DNA of 60,378 bases from contig JBMFJH010000009.1 of the NCBI GenBank assembly GCA_049973945.1, positions 1-60,378 of the forward strand, in the 5' to 3' direction. Of this stretch, positions 33,850-43,851 are shown piece after piece (position 1 is the first letter of the stretch; the number at the start of each line of letters is the position of its first letter). The DNA is from Acd1 sp049973945 (GTDB lineage: Archaea; Thermoproteota; Thermoprotei_A; Sulfolobales; Sulfolobaceae). Under the pieces are notes generated by a model. That model was not told where the DNA came from. It saw nothing but the letters and a program-made list of their open reading frames with translations, and ran no database searches. Both the position numbers and the translations under genes were made by a program.

Positions 33850-34572
33850 TTAAATCACGGCGTTGATCAAGGCGAGCGCGCTGGTCAAAGCCTCTTCGGT
33901 TCTCACGTCTTTGACGCCTTGATTCCTGATGAAGTTCACCCCCAGCCCTCTCACTTCGGTCTTCAGGCCCTGTGGCGGACCAATGATTACGGTCAGTCCA
34001 GACTCCTCGTACTTTTGTCTGATTTCGTCTTTCAAAGCCCAGAAGTCTCTGCCGTACCTATCGCCTACAACGACTAGGGATCCGTCATATACCTCGTCTA
34101 TTGTTGTAACGATTTTGACCTTTGGTCCCGAATAGTAAACGCCCTGGTATTTACTTAGCTTCGGCTGAACCGAGTCTACAACTAGGTAGTGACCATACTT
34201 CGCCCCTAATTTTACTTTCAATCCTGTTTCCCCTTTCTTGACTACTCTCACCTCTCCCTCTACTGGGTCTTTGAGAACGGCGTGGGTCTGTACGTTGATC
34301 GGCGGTAAAAGCCCCACGTATTTCAGGTTCCTCTTTAGGGGAATCAGCCTCTTCAAATAGGGCGGAGTAAGGGCGTAAGAGCTGACATCGTTCACTACGT
34401 CGCGGACTTCGGGGTAATCGTTCACCCAGTACAAATTGGTCACTCTGAAGGCCGAGGCGACTCTCAAAATTTCGCCTAATTTGAGCGTGATCTCGAGGGT
34501 TGTGCTCTCCTGGGAAAAAGTCGAAAGGAAGAGCACTGCGTTGAGGGGCTTACGGCGTGGAAAAGGCATCAT
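33850..34572 (-). CDS. SPOUT-family RNA methyltransferase (SPOUT1/C9orf114-like)
   Basis: The 240-residue protein matches the archaeal family often found beside rpl3, now grouped with human SPOUT1, a putative RNA (uridine-N3) methyltransferase. The knotted SAM-binding end shows as LTVIIGPPQGL and GVNFIRNQGVKDVRTEEALTSALAL; the middle holds an OB-like insert. The start is an ATGATG overlapping the ileS stop. The rRNA target is not shown by the sequence. Confidence 0.8.
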   Translation of the reverse strand: MMPFPRRKPLNAVLFLSTFSQESTTLEITLKLGEILRVASAFRVTNLYWVNDYPEVRDVVNDVSSYALTPPYLKRLIPLKRNLKYVGLLPPINVQTHAVLKDPVEGEVRVVKKGETGLKVKLGAKYGHYLVVDSVQPKLSKYQGVYYSGPKVKIVTTIDEVYDGSLVVVGDRYGRDFWALKDEIRQKYEESGLTVIIGPPQGLKTEVRGLGVNFIRNQGVKDVRTEEALTSALALINAVI

Positions 34573-37500
34573 GCCTTAGAGACGCCTATGAAGTATATCT
34601 CGTTCTCTATGTCCCAACCCTGGACTAGCTCGCCTTTCGCCTCGCCCTCAACGACTTCGACAGCCCTAGTCTCCCTCTTTATGTAGTCTGCCCACCTTGC
34701 TATTAGTCCTCTCCTATCCTCCGGAACCTGAATCGTTACCTTAATGTAGTCTGTGACCTGGAGCCTCAGCTGTTTCCTCATCACTTGAATCCTTCTTACC
34801 ACGTCTCTCACGATTCCCTCTTCCTCGACCTCAGGGCTTACTTGGGTGCTCATCACGACAACTCCACCCTCGAACCTCGCTGAGGCATAACCGGGCTGTA
34901 CTTCTTCGATTAAGTTCACGTGCTCTTTCCTTATTTCTACCTCGGTCGAGTCGAGGGTGACCCTGTGGACTCCCTGGTTAATAATGTCCCTAGCCACGAC
35001 CTCAGAGTTGCTCTCGATGTAGTCTGAAACTATTCTGCTCATCCTCTTGAACTCTGGGCCGATCTTAGCAGGATTCGGTTTCGCTAAGACTTTAGAGAAC
35101 CTTGAGTAGCCTTCTATACCTCCGACCTCTAATTCCTTGACGTTGATCATTTGCCTAAGGACGTCGGCTAGAGCTTCTATTCTCCTCCTGTCGACTTCTG
35201 ACGCCAGGAAGACGTAAGCCTTCTGCAAGGGCCAGCGTAGCTTTATCCCAGCCTTCGACCTTGCGTTCAGCGAGGCCTCCTGGATCCTCAGAGCGAGAGC
35301 CATGGCGCTCTCTAGCTCGTCGTCGATCAGGTCATTCCTTACCTCCGGTAGCACTTCCATGGCTATCGTCGGTTTGGCGTCCTCGTACATGGTCTGATAT
35401 ATCTCCTCCGTTATGAACGGGATGACAGTAGACGCTAACACGAGCCAGTTCTTAAGGACGAAGTTGAGTACCGTGTACATCGCTATTTTGTCGTCGTTCA
35501 GTCCCTCCTCCCACGCCCTCTTCCTGATAAGCCTAATGTAGAGCCTGCTCACGTCGTTGATTATGAAGTCCATCATGGCATTAGCCAGCTCGTGGACCTT
35601 GAAGTCGTTCATCGATATGTCGACGTTCTTTAAGAGCCTGAAGAACCTCGAGAGGAGCCACCTGTCTTCTATCCTTAGTTTGTTGTAAACGGAGTCCAGA
35701 GTGTACGTGGACGGGTCGAAGGCGTCAAGCGACATGTAAGTTGAGGCGAACACGAATACGTTCCAAACTATTTGTAAGTCCTTCAGCGTCTCCTCAATAG
35801 CTTTCCAGGAAAACTTAGCGTCCTCCCACGTCGTGTTCCTTAACAACCATAGCCTCAGGGCGTCCCTGCCGTACTTCGATATGACCTCTGAAGGCTCGAC
35901 GTAGTTGCCTAAGCTCTTGTGCATCTCCCTGCCTTTCTCGTCGAGCATGAAGCCGTGGACTAGAACTGCCTTATACGGAGCCTTGTTTTCGAGGATCACC
36001 CCAGACCTCAGGAGGCTGAAAAACCACCCCCTCAGCTGGTCGTGCCCTTCCAGAACCAAGTCAGCCGGCCCAATCTCTTTCCAGACTTTCTCCCAGTTCT
36101 CCCCGAAGCTGGCGAAGAACGCAACACCGCTGTCCATCCAGACGTCGGCCACATCAGGAACTCTCGTCGCTTCTTTCCCACAAACGGAGCACCTCACCTT
36201 AACTGTGTCTATCCACGGCCTGTGTAGATCCTTCGGTACTGGAGTGGTCGCAATCTTTTCGAGCTCCTGCCTGCTACCGACCACCGTTATATGTCCCTCA
36301 GGACACACCCAGATCGGTAACGGAATCCCCCAGAACCTCTGCCTGCCTATCGCCCAATCCCTTATGTTCTCGACTAGGTTAGAGATCCTAGTTTTGCCCC
36401 ACTCCGGGATCCACTTGACCCTATCTATCTCCCTAAGCAGGTCGGTCTTCAGCTGGGAAACCGCGATGTACCACTGGTCTACAGCCCTCAGGATCAGCGG
36501 GGTCTTGCACCTCCAGCAAATTGGGTACCTGTGCCTTATTGTACCCGCATGGAATAAGGCATTCCTCTCCCTAAGGTCCTCTATTATTAAGCTGTTAGCG
36601 TCCCTTACGTAAAGGCCCTTGTACTTCCCTGCCTCTTCCGTGTACTCTCCCCTGTCGTTCACGAACATGACGACCGGCATCTTGTGCTTCTGCCCGACCT
36701 CGAAGTCTACGTCGCCGTGACCCGTTGCGGAGTGAACTAGCCCTGTTCCTTCCTCTGCGCTCACTAAGTCCCCTGCGTCGACGACAACGTGATACTCGTC
36801 TAGTGTTTCCTGAGCTTTAACCAAGTCTTTAAGGGGATGCTCGTACTTTAGGCCTACTAACTCCTTTCCCTTGTACGTCTTCAATACCTTGTAATTCTTC
36901 ACTTTCGCCTCTTTCATCACCTCACTGACTCTCTTTTCCGCGATGATCAGCACTTCGCCGTCTACTTCGACCTCGGCGTAGTCCAGCTGGCCGTTTACCA
37001 TAACGAAGACGTTCGCCGGAATAGTCCACGGAGTGGTCGTCCAAATCAATAAGTACTTGTTCGGCTCACCTGCAACCTTGAACTTGACGTAAATTGAAGG
37101 GTCGTCCAGTTCGGTGTACTCCGAGACCTCGTAATCGGATAAGGTAGTCTCGCACCTGGGGCACCAGTGTATTACGTATTTCTGCCTCTTCAGGAGCCCC
37201 CTCTCGTGTGCCCTCTTGATGAGGGCCCAAGAGGCGGAGATGAACTCGTTCCTGTAGGTTATGTAGGGGTTGTCCCAATCCATAAAGACTCCGACGTTCT
37301 TGAACTCCTTCGTCAGTCCTTCCAAGTTGGCTGTCGCGAACTCCCTGCACTTATTTACGAACCTATCGACGCCGTAGGAATTGGTTATCTCCCCTTTCCT
37401 CTTAATCCCCAGCATGGATTCGACCTTAACCTCGATTGGTAGGCCGTGAGTGTCGTAGCCTGGCTGGTCGTAAACCCTGTAACCCTTGATTCTCTTATAT

Positions 37501-37730
37501 CTGAGAATGCAGTCCTTTATCGTCTTGTTCCAGACCGTGCCGATATGGGGCACAGGAGCGGAAGCGTAGGGCGGGCCGTCTATAAATAGGAACTTCTTCT
37601 GCCTTTTCGATACCTCCTCTTTCAGCTTCTCGTACGAGCGCTTCTCCTCCCAGAGCTTCAAAACGCGCTCCTCAACCTTCTTCGGATCGTAACCTGGCTC
37701 AATTACCCTAATTACGGTCATCGCCCTCAC
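34569..37730 (-). CDS. ileS: isoleucyl-tRNA synthetase
   Basis: The 1053-residue class I synthetase charges tRNA-Ile. The HIGH motif is PHIGT (61-65), and KMSKS appears as REMHKSLGN. The editing domain contains TTTPWTIPANVF. Zinc-type pairs are CPRC, CWRC and CSVC. The length is normal for archaea. The start is either GTG 37730, overlapping the leuB stop as GTGA, or ATG 37721. Confidence 0.96.
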   Translation of the reverse strand: MRAMTVIRVIEPGYDPKKVEERVLKLWEEKRSYEKLKEEVSKRQKKFLFIDGPPYASAPVPHIGTVWNKTIKDCILRYKRIKGYRVYDQPGYDTHGLPIEVKVESMLGIKRKGEITNSYGVDRFVNKCREFATANLEGLTKEFKNVGVFMDWDNPYITYRNEFISASWALIKRAHERGLLKRQKYVIHWCPRCETTLSDYEVSEYTELDDPSIYVKFKVAGEPNKYLLIWTTTPWTIPANVFVMVNGQLDYAEVEVDGEVLIIAEKRVSEVMKEAKVKNYKVLKTYKGKELVGLKYEHPLKDLVKAQETLDEYHVVVDAGDLVSAEEGTGLVHSATGHGDVDFEVGQKHKMPVVMFVNDRGEYTEEAGKYKGLYVRDANSLIIEDLRERNALFHAGTIRHRYPICWRCKTPLILRAVDQWYIAVSQLKTDLLREIDRVKWIPEWGKTRISNLVENIRDWAIGRQRFWGIPLPIWVCPEGHITVVGSRQELEKIATTPVPKDLHRPWIDTVKVRCSVCGKEATRVPDVADVWMDSGVAFFASFGENWEKVWKEIGPADLVLEGHDQLRGWFFSLLRSGVILENKAPYKAVLVHGFMLDEKGREMHKSLGNYVEPSEVISKYGRDALRLWLLRNTTWEDAKFSWKAIEETLKDLQIVWNVFVFASTYMSLDAFDPSTYTLDSVYNKLRIEDRWLLSRFFRLLKNVDISMNDFKVHELANAMMDFIINDVSRLYIRLIRKRAWEEGLNDDKIAMYTVLNFVLKNWLVLASTVIPFITEEIYQTMYEDAKPTIAMEVLPEVRNDLIDDELESAMALALRIQEASLNARSKAGIKLRWPLQKAYVFLASEVDRRRIEALADVLRQMINVKELEVGGIEGYSRFSKVLAKPNPAKIGPEFKRMSRIVSDYIESNSEVVARDIINQGVHRVTLDSTEVEIRKEHVNLIEEVQPGYASARFEGGVVVMSTQVSPEVEEEGIVRDVVRRIQVMRKQLRLQVTDYIKVTIQVPEDRRGLIARWADYIKRETRAVEVVEGEAKGELVQGWDIENEIYFIGVSKA

Positions 37731-38737
37731 CCTAGGTAATTATAAATAGCGTCTATCATTTCCGTCGTTCTCAGCCTTCCTCCTACGTCGGGCGTGACTT
37801 TCTCCGTCTCGTAAGCCCTCTCAATTGCCCTCCTAAGCGCTTCGGCGGCCTTCTGATACCTCATGTCCTTAGACCTGTCGTACATCACGTCGAACATCAT
37901 GGCGACCGACAACAGGTAGGCAGTCGGGTTAGCTATGTTCTTGCCGGCGATATCGAACGCGGCTCCGTGAACGGGCTCGAACAGGCACTTCCCGTCACCT
38001 ACGTTGGCTGAAGGGGCTAAGCCCAGGCTCCCCGCTATTTGGCTGGCCTCGTCGCTAAGGATATCGCCGTAGACGTTCTCCGTCACTATAACGTCGAACA
38101 TCCCAGGATCCCTGACCAGGTTCGCCGCGGCCGCGTCAACGTACATTTCGTTGTACTCTACCTTGCCCTTCAGCACGTCCCTACACGCCCTCGCGAACAG
38201 CCCGTCGGTCACTCTCATTACGTTGGCCTTATGCACGCACGTGACTTTCTTCCTTCTCATGAGCGCGTACTTCAGGCCCACCTCGGCTATTCTTTTAGAA
38301 GCTTGATAGGTTATCACTTTCAGACCGACCGCGGTGTCTTGCGACACCATGTGCTCGAAACCCTTGTAAAGGTCCTCGGTGTTCTCCCTAACTATAAGGA
38401 TGTCAACGAAGCCGAACTTGGAAGGGACGTTAGGCAAACTCCTGGCTGGCCTCAAATTAGCGTACATGTCGTACATCTGACGGAGTTTAACAACCACATC
38501 CGCAGCGGACTCGCCGACCGGGCCCTTCAGGATGAAATCGGAACCCTCGATGACCCTGAGGGACTCCTTCGGCAAAGCCTCTCCGTACCTATTCAGCGCA
38601 GCGTCTCCCGCCTCTATCTCGCGGTATTCGACGTTGAGGCCGAACAGCTCGTTGAGCCTAGCGAGGATCTTCTTCGAGTTAAGGACGATCTCTGGGCCTA
38701 TTCCGTCACCTGGAATAAGGGCGACCTTGAAGGACAC
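37727..38737 (-). CDS. leuB: 3-isopropylmalate dehydrogenase
   Basis: The 336-residue beta-decarboxylating dehydrogenase of leucine synthesis closely resembles Sulfolobus LeuB as I remember it, including KGPVGESAADVVVKLRQ and VTENVYGDILSDEASQIAG. The NAD-binding loop is VHGAAFDIAGKNIANP. Isocitrate or homoisocitrate dehydrogenase are the alternatives, but the substrate loop near residues 88-95 fits isopropylmalate enzymes from Sulfolobus. The start is a GTG at 38737. Confidence 0.85.
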   Translation of the reverse strand: MSFKVALIPGDGIGPEIVLNSKKILARLNELFGLNVEYREIEAGDAALNRYGEALPKESLRVIEGSDFILKGPVGESAADVVVKLRQMYDMYANLRPARSLPNVPSKFGFVDILIVRENTEDLYKGFEHMVSQDTAVGLKVITYQASKRIAEVGLKYALMRRKKVTCVHKANVMRVTDGLFARACRDVLKGKVEYNEMYVDAAAANLVRDPGMFDVIVTENVYGDILSDEASQIAGSLGLAPSANVGDGKCLFEPVHGAAFDIAGKNIANPTAYLLSVAMMFDVMYDRSKDMRYQKAAEALRRAIERAYETEKVTPDVGGRLRTTEMIDAIYNYLG

Positions 38738-38753
38738 AAAATGACCAAACCCG

Positions 38754-39350
38754 TCAAGATTTAAAGGCTTTAAGAAAGTCGTTAATGATTTCGTCTACAA
38801 CGTCGCTCAAGCTAGGATCCAATCTTTTCGCCGTAGCCAGCTCGTGATATATGAGCTGAGCCGATATCTCTCTGCTGGCTCCCTCTTCGATGTTTAACCT
38901 AGTTAAATGAACTAGTGCGTCGATAAGTAACGCGTCAGCCCTGCTGAAGGCTTGAATTAACGATACGTTCACGAACGTCCTCAGCGGTCTTACGGTGAAC
39001 TTCGTCGGATTGCCTTCGGTACTTTTAACGCACTCCCCGAGGATAACGACTTCACCTTCGAGGTAAGGAATGTCGTCAGGTGTTACTTTAACTCGTTCGT
39101 TCATTCTTCCCCTTAAGGCGAGATAGAACTGCCTGGCGTCGTGGGTAACGGTGAGGCCACACTTAGGATGACCTACAAGGTTCTCATACGATCTAGTGCC
39201 CCTATAAAGAAGAACGTGCATTTCCCCTTTCGCGAGTCTCAACCCGACGGGCGACACGTTCAAATCTCGTCCAATTCCAGAGCTCAACAGAACCTCGTAA
39301 ACGCCTTCCTTAGGGAAAACGTGTATATTGGGCAGAATCCTGTTCATCAT
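38754..39350 (-). CDS. DUF447-family protein, probable flavoprotein
   Basis: The 198-residue archaeal protein belongs to DUF447, a family with an FMN-binding split-barrel-like fold. Typical segments are GIGRDLNVSPVGLRL, HVLLYRGTRSYENL and FVNVSLIQAFSRADALLIDA. The cellular role is unknown. It is 16 bases upstream of leuB and divergent from the M28 peptidase gene with only 10 bp between starts, so promoters must overlap the coding ends. Confidence 0.8.
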   Translation of the reverse strand: MMNRILPNIHVFPKEGVYEVLLSSGIGRDLNVSPVGLRLAKGEMHVLLYRGTRSYENLVGHPKCGLTVTHDARQFYLALRGRMNERVKVTPDDIPYLEGEVVILGECVKSTEGNPTKFTVRPLRTFVNVSLIQAFSRADALLIDALVHLTRLNIEEGASREISAQLIYHELATAKRLDPSLSDVVDEIINDFLKAFKS

Positions 39351-39360
39351 ATACTAGGTA

Positions 39361-40695
39361 ATGATCGTCGAAACAGTAAAGAGGTTATCAAGCTTAGGGG
39401 AGGTCATCGCTGGATCGAAGGAGGAGGAGAAACTAGTAAGGCTCGTCAAGGAAGTGTTAGAAGAGGGTTCGGACGATGTAAGAGTGATTCCCACTGAGGT
39501 ACTATCTTGGAAAGAGAAGGCCGTAAGTGTTGACTGTGATGCGAGAGCTGTAGCATTGGCCTACAGCCCATCTGGCCGAGGTAATGCTAAAATCGTCGAA
39601 GTAAGGTCGTTATTTGATATACCCAAGGAGTACATGAAGGCGGTTGACAGCGGTGAAGAAGCGGTAGCCTTTACACTGAACGACGGTACTCTTAGGAGGT
39701 TCGTCATCAAGTACGGTGAGTTGCTTCAATACACAGGCAAGCCTCCCCCGATACCTGCGGTCTTTCTGTCAAAAAGGCCGGAAAAGGAGGAATGCGAAAT
39801 ACAAGTTGAAACAGAGTTCGGAGTTAGCTACGGGTACAACGTGGAGGCCGTTAGGAACGGCAAGGGCGACGAAATCGTTTACGTGACCGCCCATCACGAT
39901 CATTTCCTAAGAGGGGAGCACGACGACCTAGCGGGGGTCGCGATGCTTAAGGAAATAGTGGCGACTAAACGCACGATCAAGTTGGTGTCGCTAACCGCTG
40001 AAGAGACGGGATGCTTTTTTGACGCGCTCTCTTGGGGTTGCGGGGCTCGTCAGTTCGTCCGATCAATTAAAGAGAAACCGTTGTTCGTGATAGACCTGGA
40101 TTTCCCGACTAAGGATTCCAGACTATTTGTTTCTCCAGGACTGTTCAAGTCGGTGAGTAAAATTGTAGGAGACACCTTGATCGTAGAGAGAAGACCTCAG
40201 GCTTACACTAACAGTTACGCCTTCCTCAGGGCAGGCATACCTACTATAACGCTGTCGCCCGCGGAAGAAATGCCGTTTTACCACTCCGACCTAGACTCGG
40301 TCAAACCAGAGGAAGACGGGGTCTTCAGATTACAGGCCGAAATGGTGGTCAAGATCGCTAATGAGGCCGTAGTCAGCGAGAATGAAACGCTTGAGGACGT
40401 AACGACTGTTATCGACGCTCTCCCTCTCGAGCTTCGCTTGAATTTGGCAATGGGATTGTCACTAGAGAAGTACCTCTCGACGTTCAGGATGGTTATGACG
40501 TCAGGCAGGGCAAGGGACAGACCGTTCGGTGAGGTTATCGGCCTGACAGCTTCGTTCTTCGATAACGTAACGATCGAGGGTCTAGGACACTTCAGCGTTC
40601 CCGGCGACGAGAAGGAAAGGATGGCCAGGTCAAAGTTCTTAGCTAATGTCGTTCACACGTTGGTTGAGACGATAGAGCGAAGAGATAACTATTGA
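39361..40695 (+). CDS. M28-family zinc aminopeptidase
   Basis: The 444-residue protein has the M28 two-zinc site: TAHHDH (first His/Asp), EHDDLAG (bridging Asp), LTAEETG (catalytic Glu and a ligand), DLDF, and YHSDLDS (last His). Such enzymes remove N-terminal amino acids. A C-terminal extension of about 90 residues follows the catalytic core. No signal peptide is visible, so it is likely cytoplasmic. Confidence 0.85.
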   Translation: MIVETVKRLSSLGEVIAGSKEEEKLVRLVKEVLEEGSDDVRVIPTEVLSWKEKAVSVDCDARAVALAYSPSGRGNAKIVEVRSLFDIPKEYMKAVDSGEEAVAFTLNDGTLRRFVIKYGELLQYTGKPPPIPAVFLSKRPEKEECEIQVETEFGVSYGYNVEAVRNGKGDEIVYVTAHHDHFLRGEHDDLAGVAMLKEIVATKRTIKLVSLTAEETGCFFDALSWGCGARQFVRSIKEKPLFVIDLDFPTKDSRLFVSPGLFKSVSKIVGDTLIVERRPQAYTNSYAFLRAGIPTITLSPAEEMPFYHSDLDSVKPEEDGVFRLQAEMVVKIANEAVVSENETLEDVTTVIDALPLELRLNLAMGLSLEKYLSTFRMVMTSGRARDRPFGEVIGLTASFFDNVTIEGLGHFSVPGDEKERMARSKFLANVVHTLVETIERRDNY

Positions 40696-40750
40696 TATCG
40701 TTGAGTCGCCTTCAAAGAGTTGTTCATATATTTTAGCACTCAGGGAAAAA

Positions 40751-41479
40751 TTAGAAAATCTCGCTGAGGGCTGACAAAGACGAAACAACGTAATCTGCGA
40801 ACAACTCGGCGTGCTTTACTTTGTTAGCCCTGTCTACCAATATCGCCTTCATCCCAGCTTTCTTCGCGGCAAGCGTGTCCTTTATCGGATCGTCTCCAAC
40901 CATCACACACTCCGCAGTATTAAGGCCCAGTTTCTCGCACGCTAAAACGAACGGTTGAGGATTGGGCTTCGGATTTACCCCGCCCTCCCCGCCTATGATA
41001 ATTACATCGAACTTGTTTATTAGGGGGAAATTGCTTATGCGAGACCTCTTATCTGCACCCTCCCCATCGCTGTTGGTGATCAGGCCGATCTTGTAGCCCC
41101 TGGCCTTGAGGTACTCAATGGCCTCTATAGCGTCGGCGTAAGGGTCGTTCTTTCCCGCTATCGACCAATAAAGTTGCGTCCATGCGTAAAGCTCTTCGGT
41201 GCTCGGCTTCACGTTGAACTTTCTGAGGGTTTCCGTCCACCACTCTCGCCTGTCGAACACTCCCTCTTCATCTAGAGACTTTGCAACGCTGAAAAGCACT
41301 GAAGTGAGTTCGTTCAAAGACACTTCGAGTTTGGGATAGTTCTCAGTAAGGTAGTCAAACATATCCTTAGCGACTTCCAGCAGTGCCTTCTGGGAAACCG
41401 AGTCGAACTCGACTAAAGTGTTGTCGTAGTCGAAAAACACGGCCTTAGTGCCCTTGAAGGAGTTGAACTCGCTCAACAC
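40751..41479 (-). CDS. HAD-family phosphatase
   Basis: The 242-residue protein has the four HAD motifs: DYDNTLVEFD (nucleophile Asp), LITNSDG, the lysine in NPKPNPQPF and the acidic VGDDPIKDT. A helical cap lies between motifs I and II. The phosphorylated substrate cannot be predicted. It begins with GTG 41479, three bases beyond the fusA stop codon. Confidence 0.85.
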   Translation of the reverse strand: MLSEFNSFKGTKAVFFDYDNTLVEFDSVSQKALLEVAKDMFDYLTENYPKLEVSLNELTSVLFSVAKSLDEEGVFDRREWWTETLRKFNVKPSTEELYAWTQLYWSIAGKNDPYADAIEAIEYLKARGYKIGLITNSDGEGADKRSRISNFPLINKFDVIIIGGEGGVNPKPNPQPFVLACEKLGLNTAECVMVGDDPIKDTLAAKKAGMKAILVDRANKVKHAELFADYVVSSLSALSEIF

Positions 41480-41482
41480 GCA

Positions 41483-43696
41483 TCACGATAGGAAGTCCTC
41501 TAGTTTAGGCAACTGCTTCGGCAATCCCTTCCTCTCCCTTATCTTCATTATGACGTCAGTAAGGAGAGAGTCCGGCACAGGAGCCCACCTGCTGAACTCC
41601 GTGCCCCAGAAAGCTCTACCTGCGCTTGCTGCCCTCAGATCGCTTGCCAGCTCGAAGGACTCGCTCACTGGGATCTCCGCCGTTACCCTAGCCACGTTGC
41701 CCTGCTGGGTCATGTCGAGGACCTTACCCCTCTTCCTAGTTATCACCGCAGTCACGTTCCCTACGTAGTCCATCGGAACCCTGATGTCGAGCTTCTGTAA
41801 AGGCTCTAGTAGGGTGGGCTTGGCGGTCAGCATGCCCGCAAATATCGCGTTCCTTACGGCAGGGAATATCTGGGCTGGACCCCTGTGGGCCGGATCCTCG
41901 TGGATCACTGCGTCGTGAAGGACGACCTTCAAGCCCCTCACAGGTTCGTGAGCCAAAGGCCCTTCCCTCATGGCCAGCCTAAAGCCCTGTATAACTGTGT
42001 CCATCACTTCTCTCAAGTGCTGAACTCCAGACGTCTTGTCCACAAAGACGTTCAGGTTCTCGTCGATGGCTGTAATTCTCTTGCCCTCTTCGTAATCCCA
42101 GCCCGCCTCGTCCCTGAGTATTTTGGCCATCTCCTTCGGATCCATGTCCTCCTTAATCTTGCCAGAAGCGAGGAGTTCGATGGTCTTTTCATTCAGCGGC
42201 TCGACGCTTATGTAGAACTTGTTGTGCTTGTTCGGAGACTTGCCCTCGAAAACTTGACTCGCTGCCCTCACGCTTTCCCTGTACACTACAATTGGTGGAG
42301 ATGTGACAACTTCTACTCCGTAATTCTCCCTCAGGAGCTGTAAGGACACCTCGAGGTGCAGGAAGCCCATTCCAGAGAGGAGGTACTCGCCAGTCTCCTC
42401 GTTGATCTTCACTCTCAGGTTCGGGTCTTCGATGCTCAACTTCCTTAGAGCGTCGATCATCTTCGTTAAGTCCTTCGGGTTCTTCGGTTCGATCGAAATT
42501 GTTACGACAGGCTCAGACACATAGTGTAGCTTCTCGAACGAACCGACCTCCTTGTCCTTCAAAGAAGCCGTTATGGCGGTCTCGCCTGATCTGGCCTGAT
42601 CTAGGCCTAACGCTGCGGCTATGTTTCCAGCAGGAATTGCCTCCGCCAACTCCCTAGTGGCTCCCATGTAAAGGCTGACCTGCAGGACTTTCTGAAGCTT
42701 CTTCTCGTTGACCAGCCAAAGCTCTTCTCCCGGCCTAAGGGTTCCAGAGAATACCCTTCCTGTAGCTACTAGACCGGCGTGCGGGTCTACCCTCATTTCA
42801 GTGATCATGAAGACCAGAGGACCGTTCGGATCCGCCCTCATCATCGCTTTGGCCACGTCGCTGTCCAAATCACCCTTCCAGATCTTCGGGATCCTGTACT
42901 TCTGTGCGTCGGCAGGGTTCGGAACGAACTTTATGACCGCGTCCAACAACGCCTCATGGATCGGTACGGTCTTTGCTAGTTCTTCCACTTTGGACTTGTC
43001 TGACGAGCTGTAAGCGTTGAAGACGTCCTTGAACGACACTCCTTTCTTTTGGGCCATAGGGACGCTGAAGCCCCATTTGTCTTTGGCTGATCCGAACACG
43101 ACGTTGCCCTCAACGGGGTTAATCTTCCACTTGGACTTGAACTCCGGCTCTGCGTACATCTCTATGAGGTTGTTGACTTCTGTGATCATCTGAGTCAACT
43201 TCTGTTGGATCTCTTGAGGGCTCAGCTTGAGCTCCTTGATCAGCCTGTCAACTTTGTTAATGAAGAGAATTGGCCTAACTCTCTCTTCGAGGCTCTGCCT
43301 GAGGACTGTCTCCGTCTGCGTCATTACGCCTTCAACGGCGTCTATAACTACTATAGAACCGTCTAACACCCTCAGGCTCCTAGTTACCCTTCCGCTGAAG
43401 TCTACGTGGCCCGGCGTGTCGATCAGGTTAATCACGTAGCCTTTGCCCTCGACTTCGTGGTAAAGGCTCACGTTGGCTGCCTTGACAGTGATTCCCCTTT
43501 GCTGCTCGACGCTCAGGTAATCGAGCGCCAGTGCCTCGCCCGCTACTTTAGGCGAGATTATACCTGCGGCCGCGAGCAACTGATCGCTGGTCGTCGTCTT
43601 ACCGTGGTCTACGTGAGCAATAATTCCGATATTCCTAACCCTTGTTACGTCCTTCATTAAGGAGAGGACTTGCTCTACTGTCTTGTATTTAGGCAA
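41483..43696 (-). CDS. fusA: translation elongation factor EF-2
   Basis: The 737-residue GTPase moves tRNAs and mRNA through the ribosome. G1 is AHVDHGKT (27-34), G2/G3 includes EQQRGITVKAA and DTPGHVDFSG, and NKVD is present. The diphthamide loop is HEDPAHRGPAQ, with the modifiable histidine intact. The start is a TTG at 43696, giving PKYKTVEQVLSLM, the family start. A purine-rich AGAGGGG lies upstream as a possible ribosome site. Confidence 0.97.
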   Translation of the reverse strand: MPKYKTVEQVLSLMKDVTRVRNIGIIAHVDHGKTTTSDQLLAAAGIISPKVAGEALALDYLSVEQQRGITVKAANVSLYHEVEGKGYVINLIDTPGHVDFSGRVTRSLRVLDGSIVVIDAVEGVMTQTETVLRQSLEERVRPILFINKVDRLIKELKLSPQEIQQKLTQMITEVNNLIEMYAEPEFKSKWKINPVEGNVVFGSAKDKWGFSVPMAQKKGVSFKDVFNAYSSSDKSKVEELAKTVPIHEALLDAVIKFVPNPADAQKYRIPKIWKGDLDSDVAKAMMRADPNGPLVFMITEMRVDPHAGLVATGRVFSGTLRPGEELWLVNEKKLQKVLQVSLYMGATRELAEAIPAGNIAAALGLDQARSGETAITASLKDKEVGSFEKLHYVSEPVVTISIEPKNPKDLTKMIDALRKLSIEDPNLRVKINEETGEYLLSGMGFLHLEVSLQLLRENYGVEVVTSPPIVVYRESVRAASQVFEGKSPNKHNKFYISVEPLNEKTIELLASGKIKEDMDPKEMAKILRDEAGWDYEEGKRITAIDENLNVFVDKTSGVQHLREVMDTVIQGFRLAMREGPLAHEPVRGLKVVLHDAVIHEDPAHRGPAQIFPAVRNAIFAGMLTAKPTLLEPLQKLDIRVPMDYVGNVTAVITRKRGKVLDMTQQGNVARVTAEIPVSESFELASDLRAASAGRAFWGTEFSRWAPVPDSLLTDVIMKIRERKGLPKQLPKLEDFLS

Positions 43697-43741
43697 CCCT
43701 CATTACCCCTCTTAAGCTTACTGGCTATTCCCTAAATTACA

Positions 43742-43754
43742 CCATATTTAAAAG
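43742..43754 (-). promoter_or_regulatory. TATA box of fusA
   Basis: The reverse strand reads CTTTTAAATATGG about 50 bp before the TTG start, predicting a leader of roughly 25 bases that contains the purine-rich ribosome site. Confidence 0.5.
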
Positions 43755-43816
43755 TGAGCATGCGTGAACGCTTGCTGAATCGGTTTCCTCTTCCTCTAAC
43801 GGGCGAACAGTATTGG

Positions 43817-43827
43817 AATTTAAATTT
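43817..43827 (+). promoter_or_regulatory. TATA box of the thioredoxin reductase gene
   Basis: AATTTAAATTT lies about 30 bp before the ATG at 43852, so the transcript is predicted to be leaderless. No ribosome site is needed or seen. Confidence 0.6.
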
Positions 43828-43851
43828 CAGGAATAAAGTACTGAACTCCGC

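Noticed and set aside
34755..34870. Two GTGATGA-CTGA arrangements on the reverse strand inside ileS, resembling C/D boxes
   Set aside because: The guides would be 8 and 15 bases, neither has a second C'/D half, and both lie in conserved coding sequence. Chance is sufficient.
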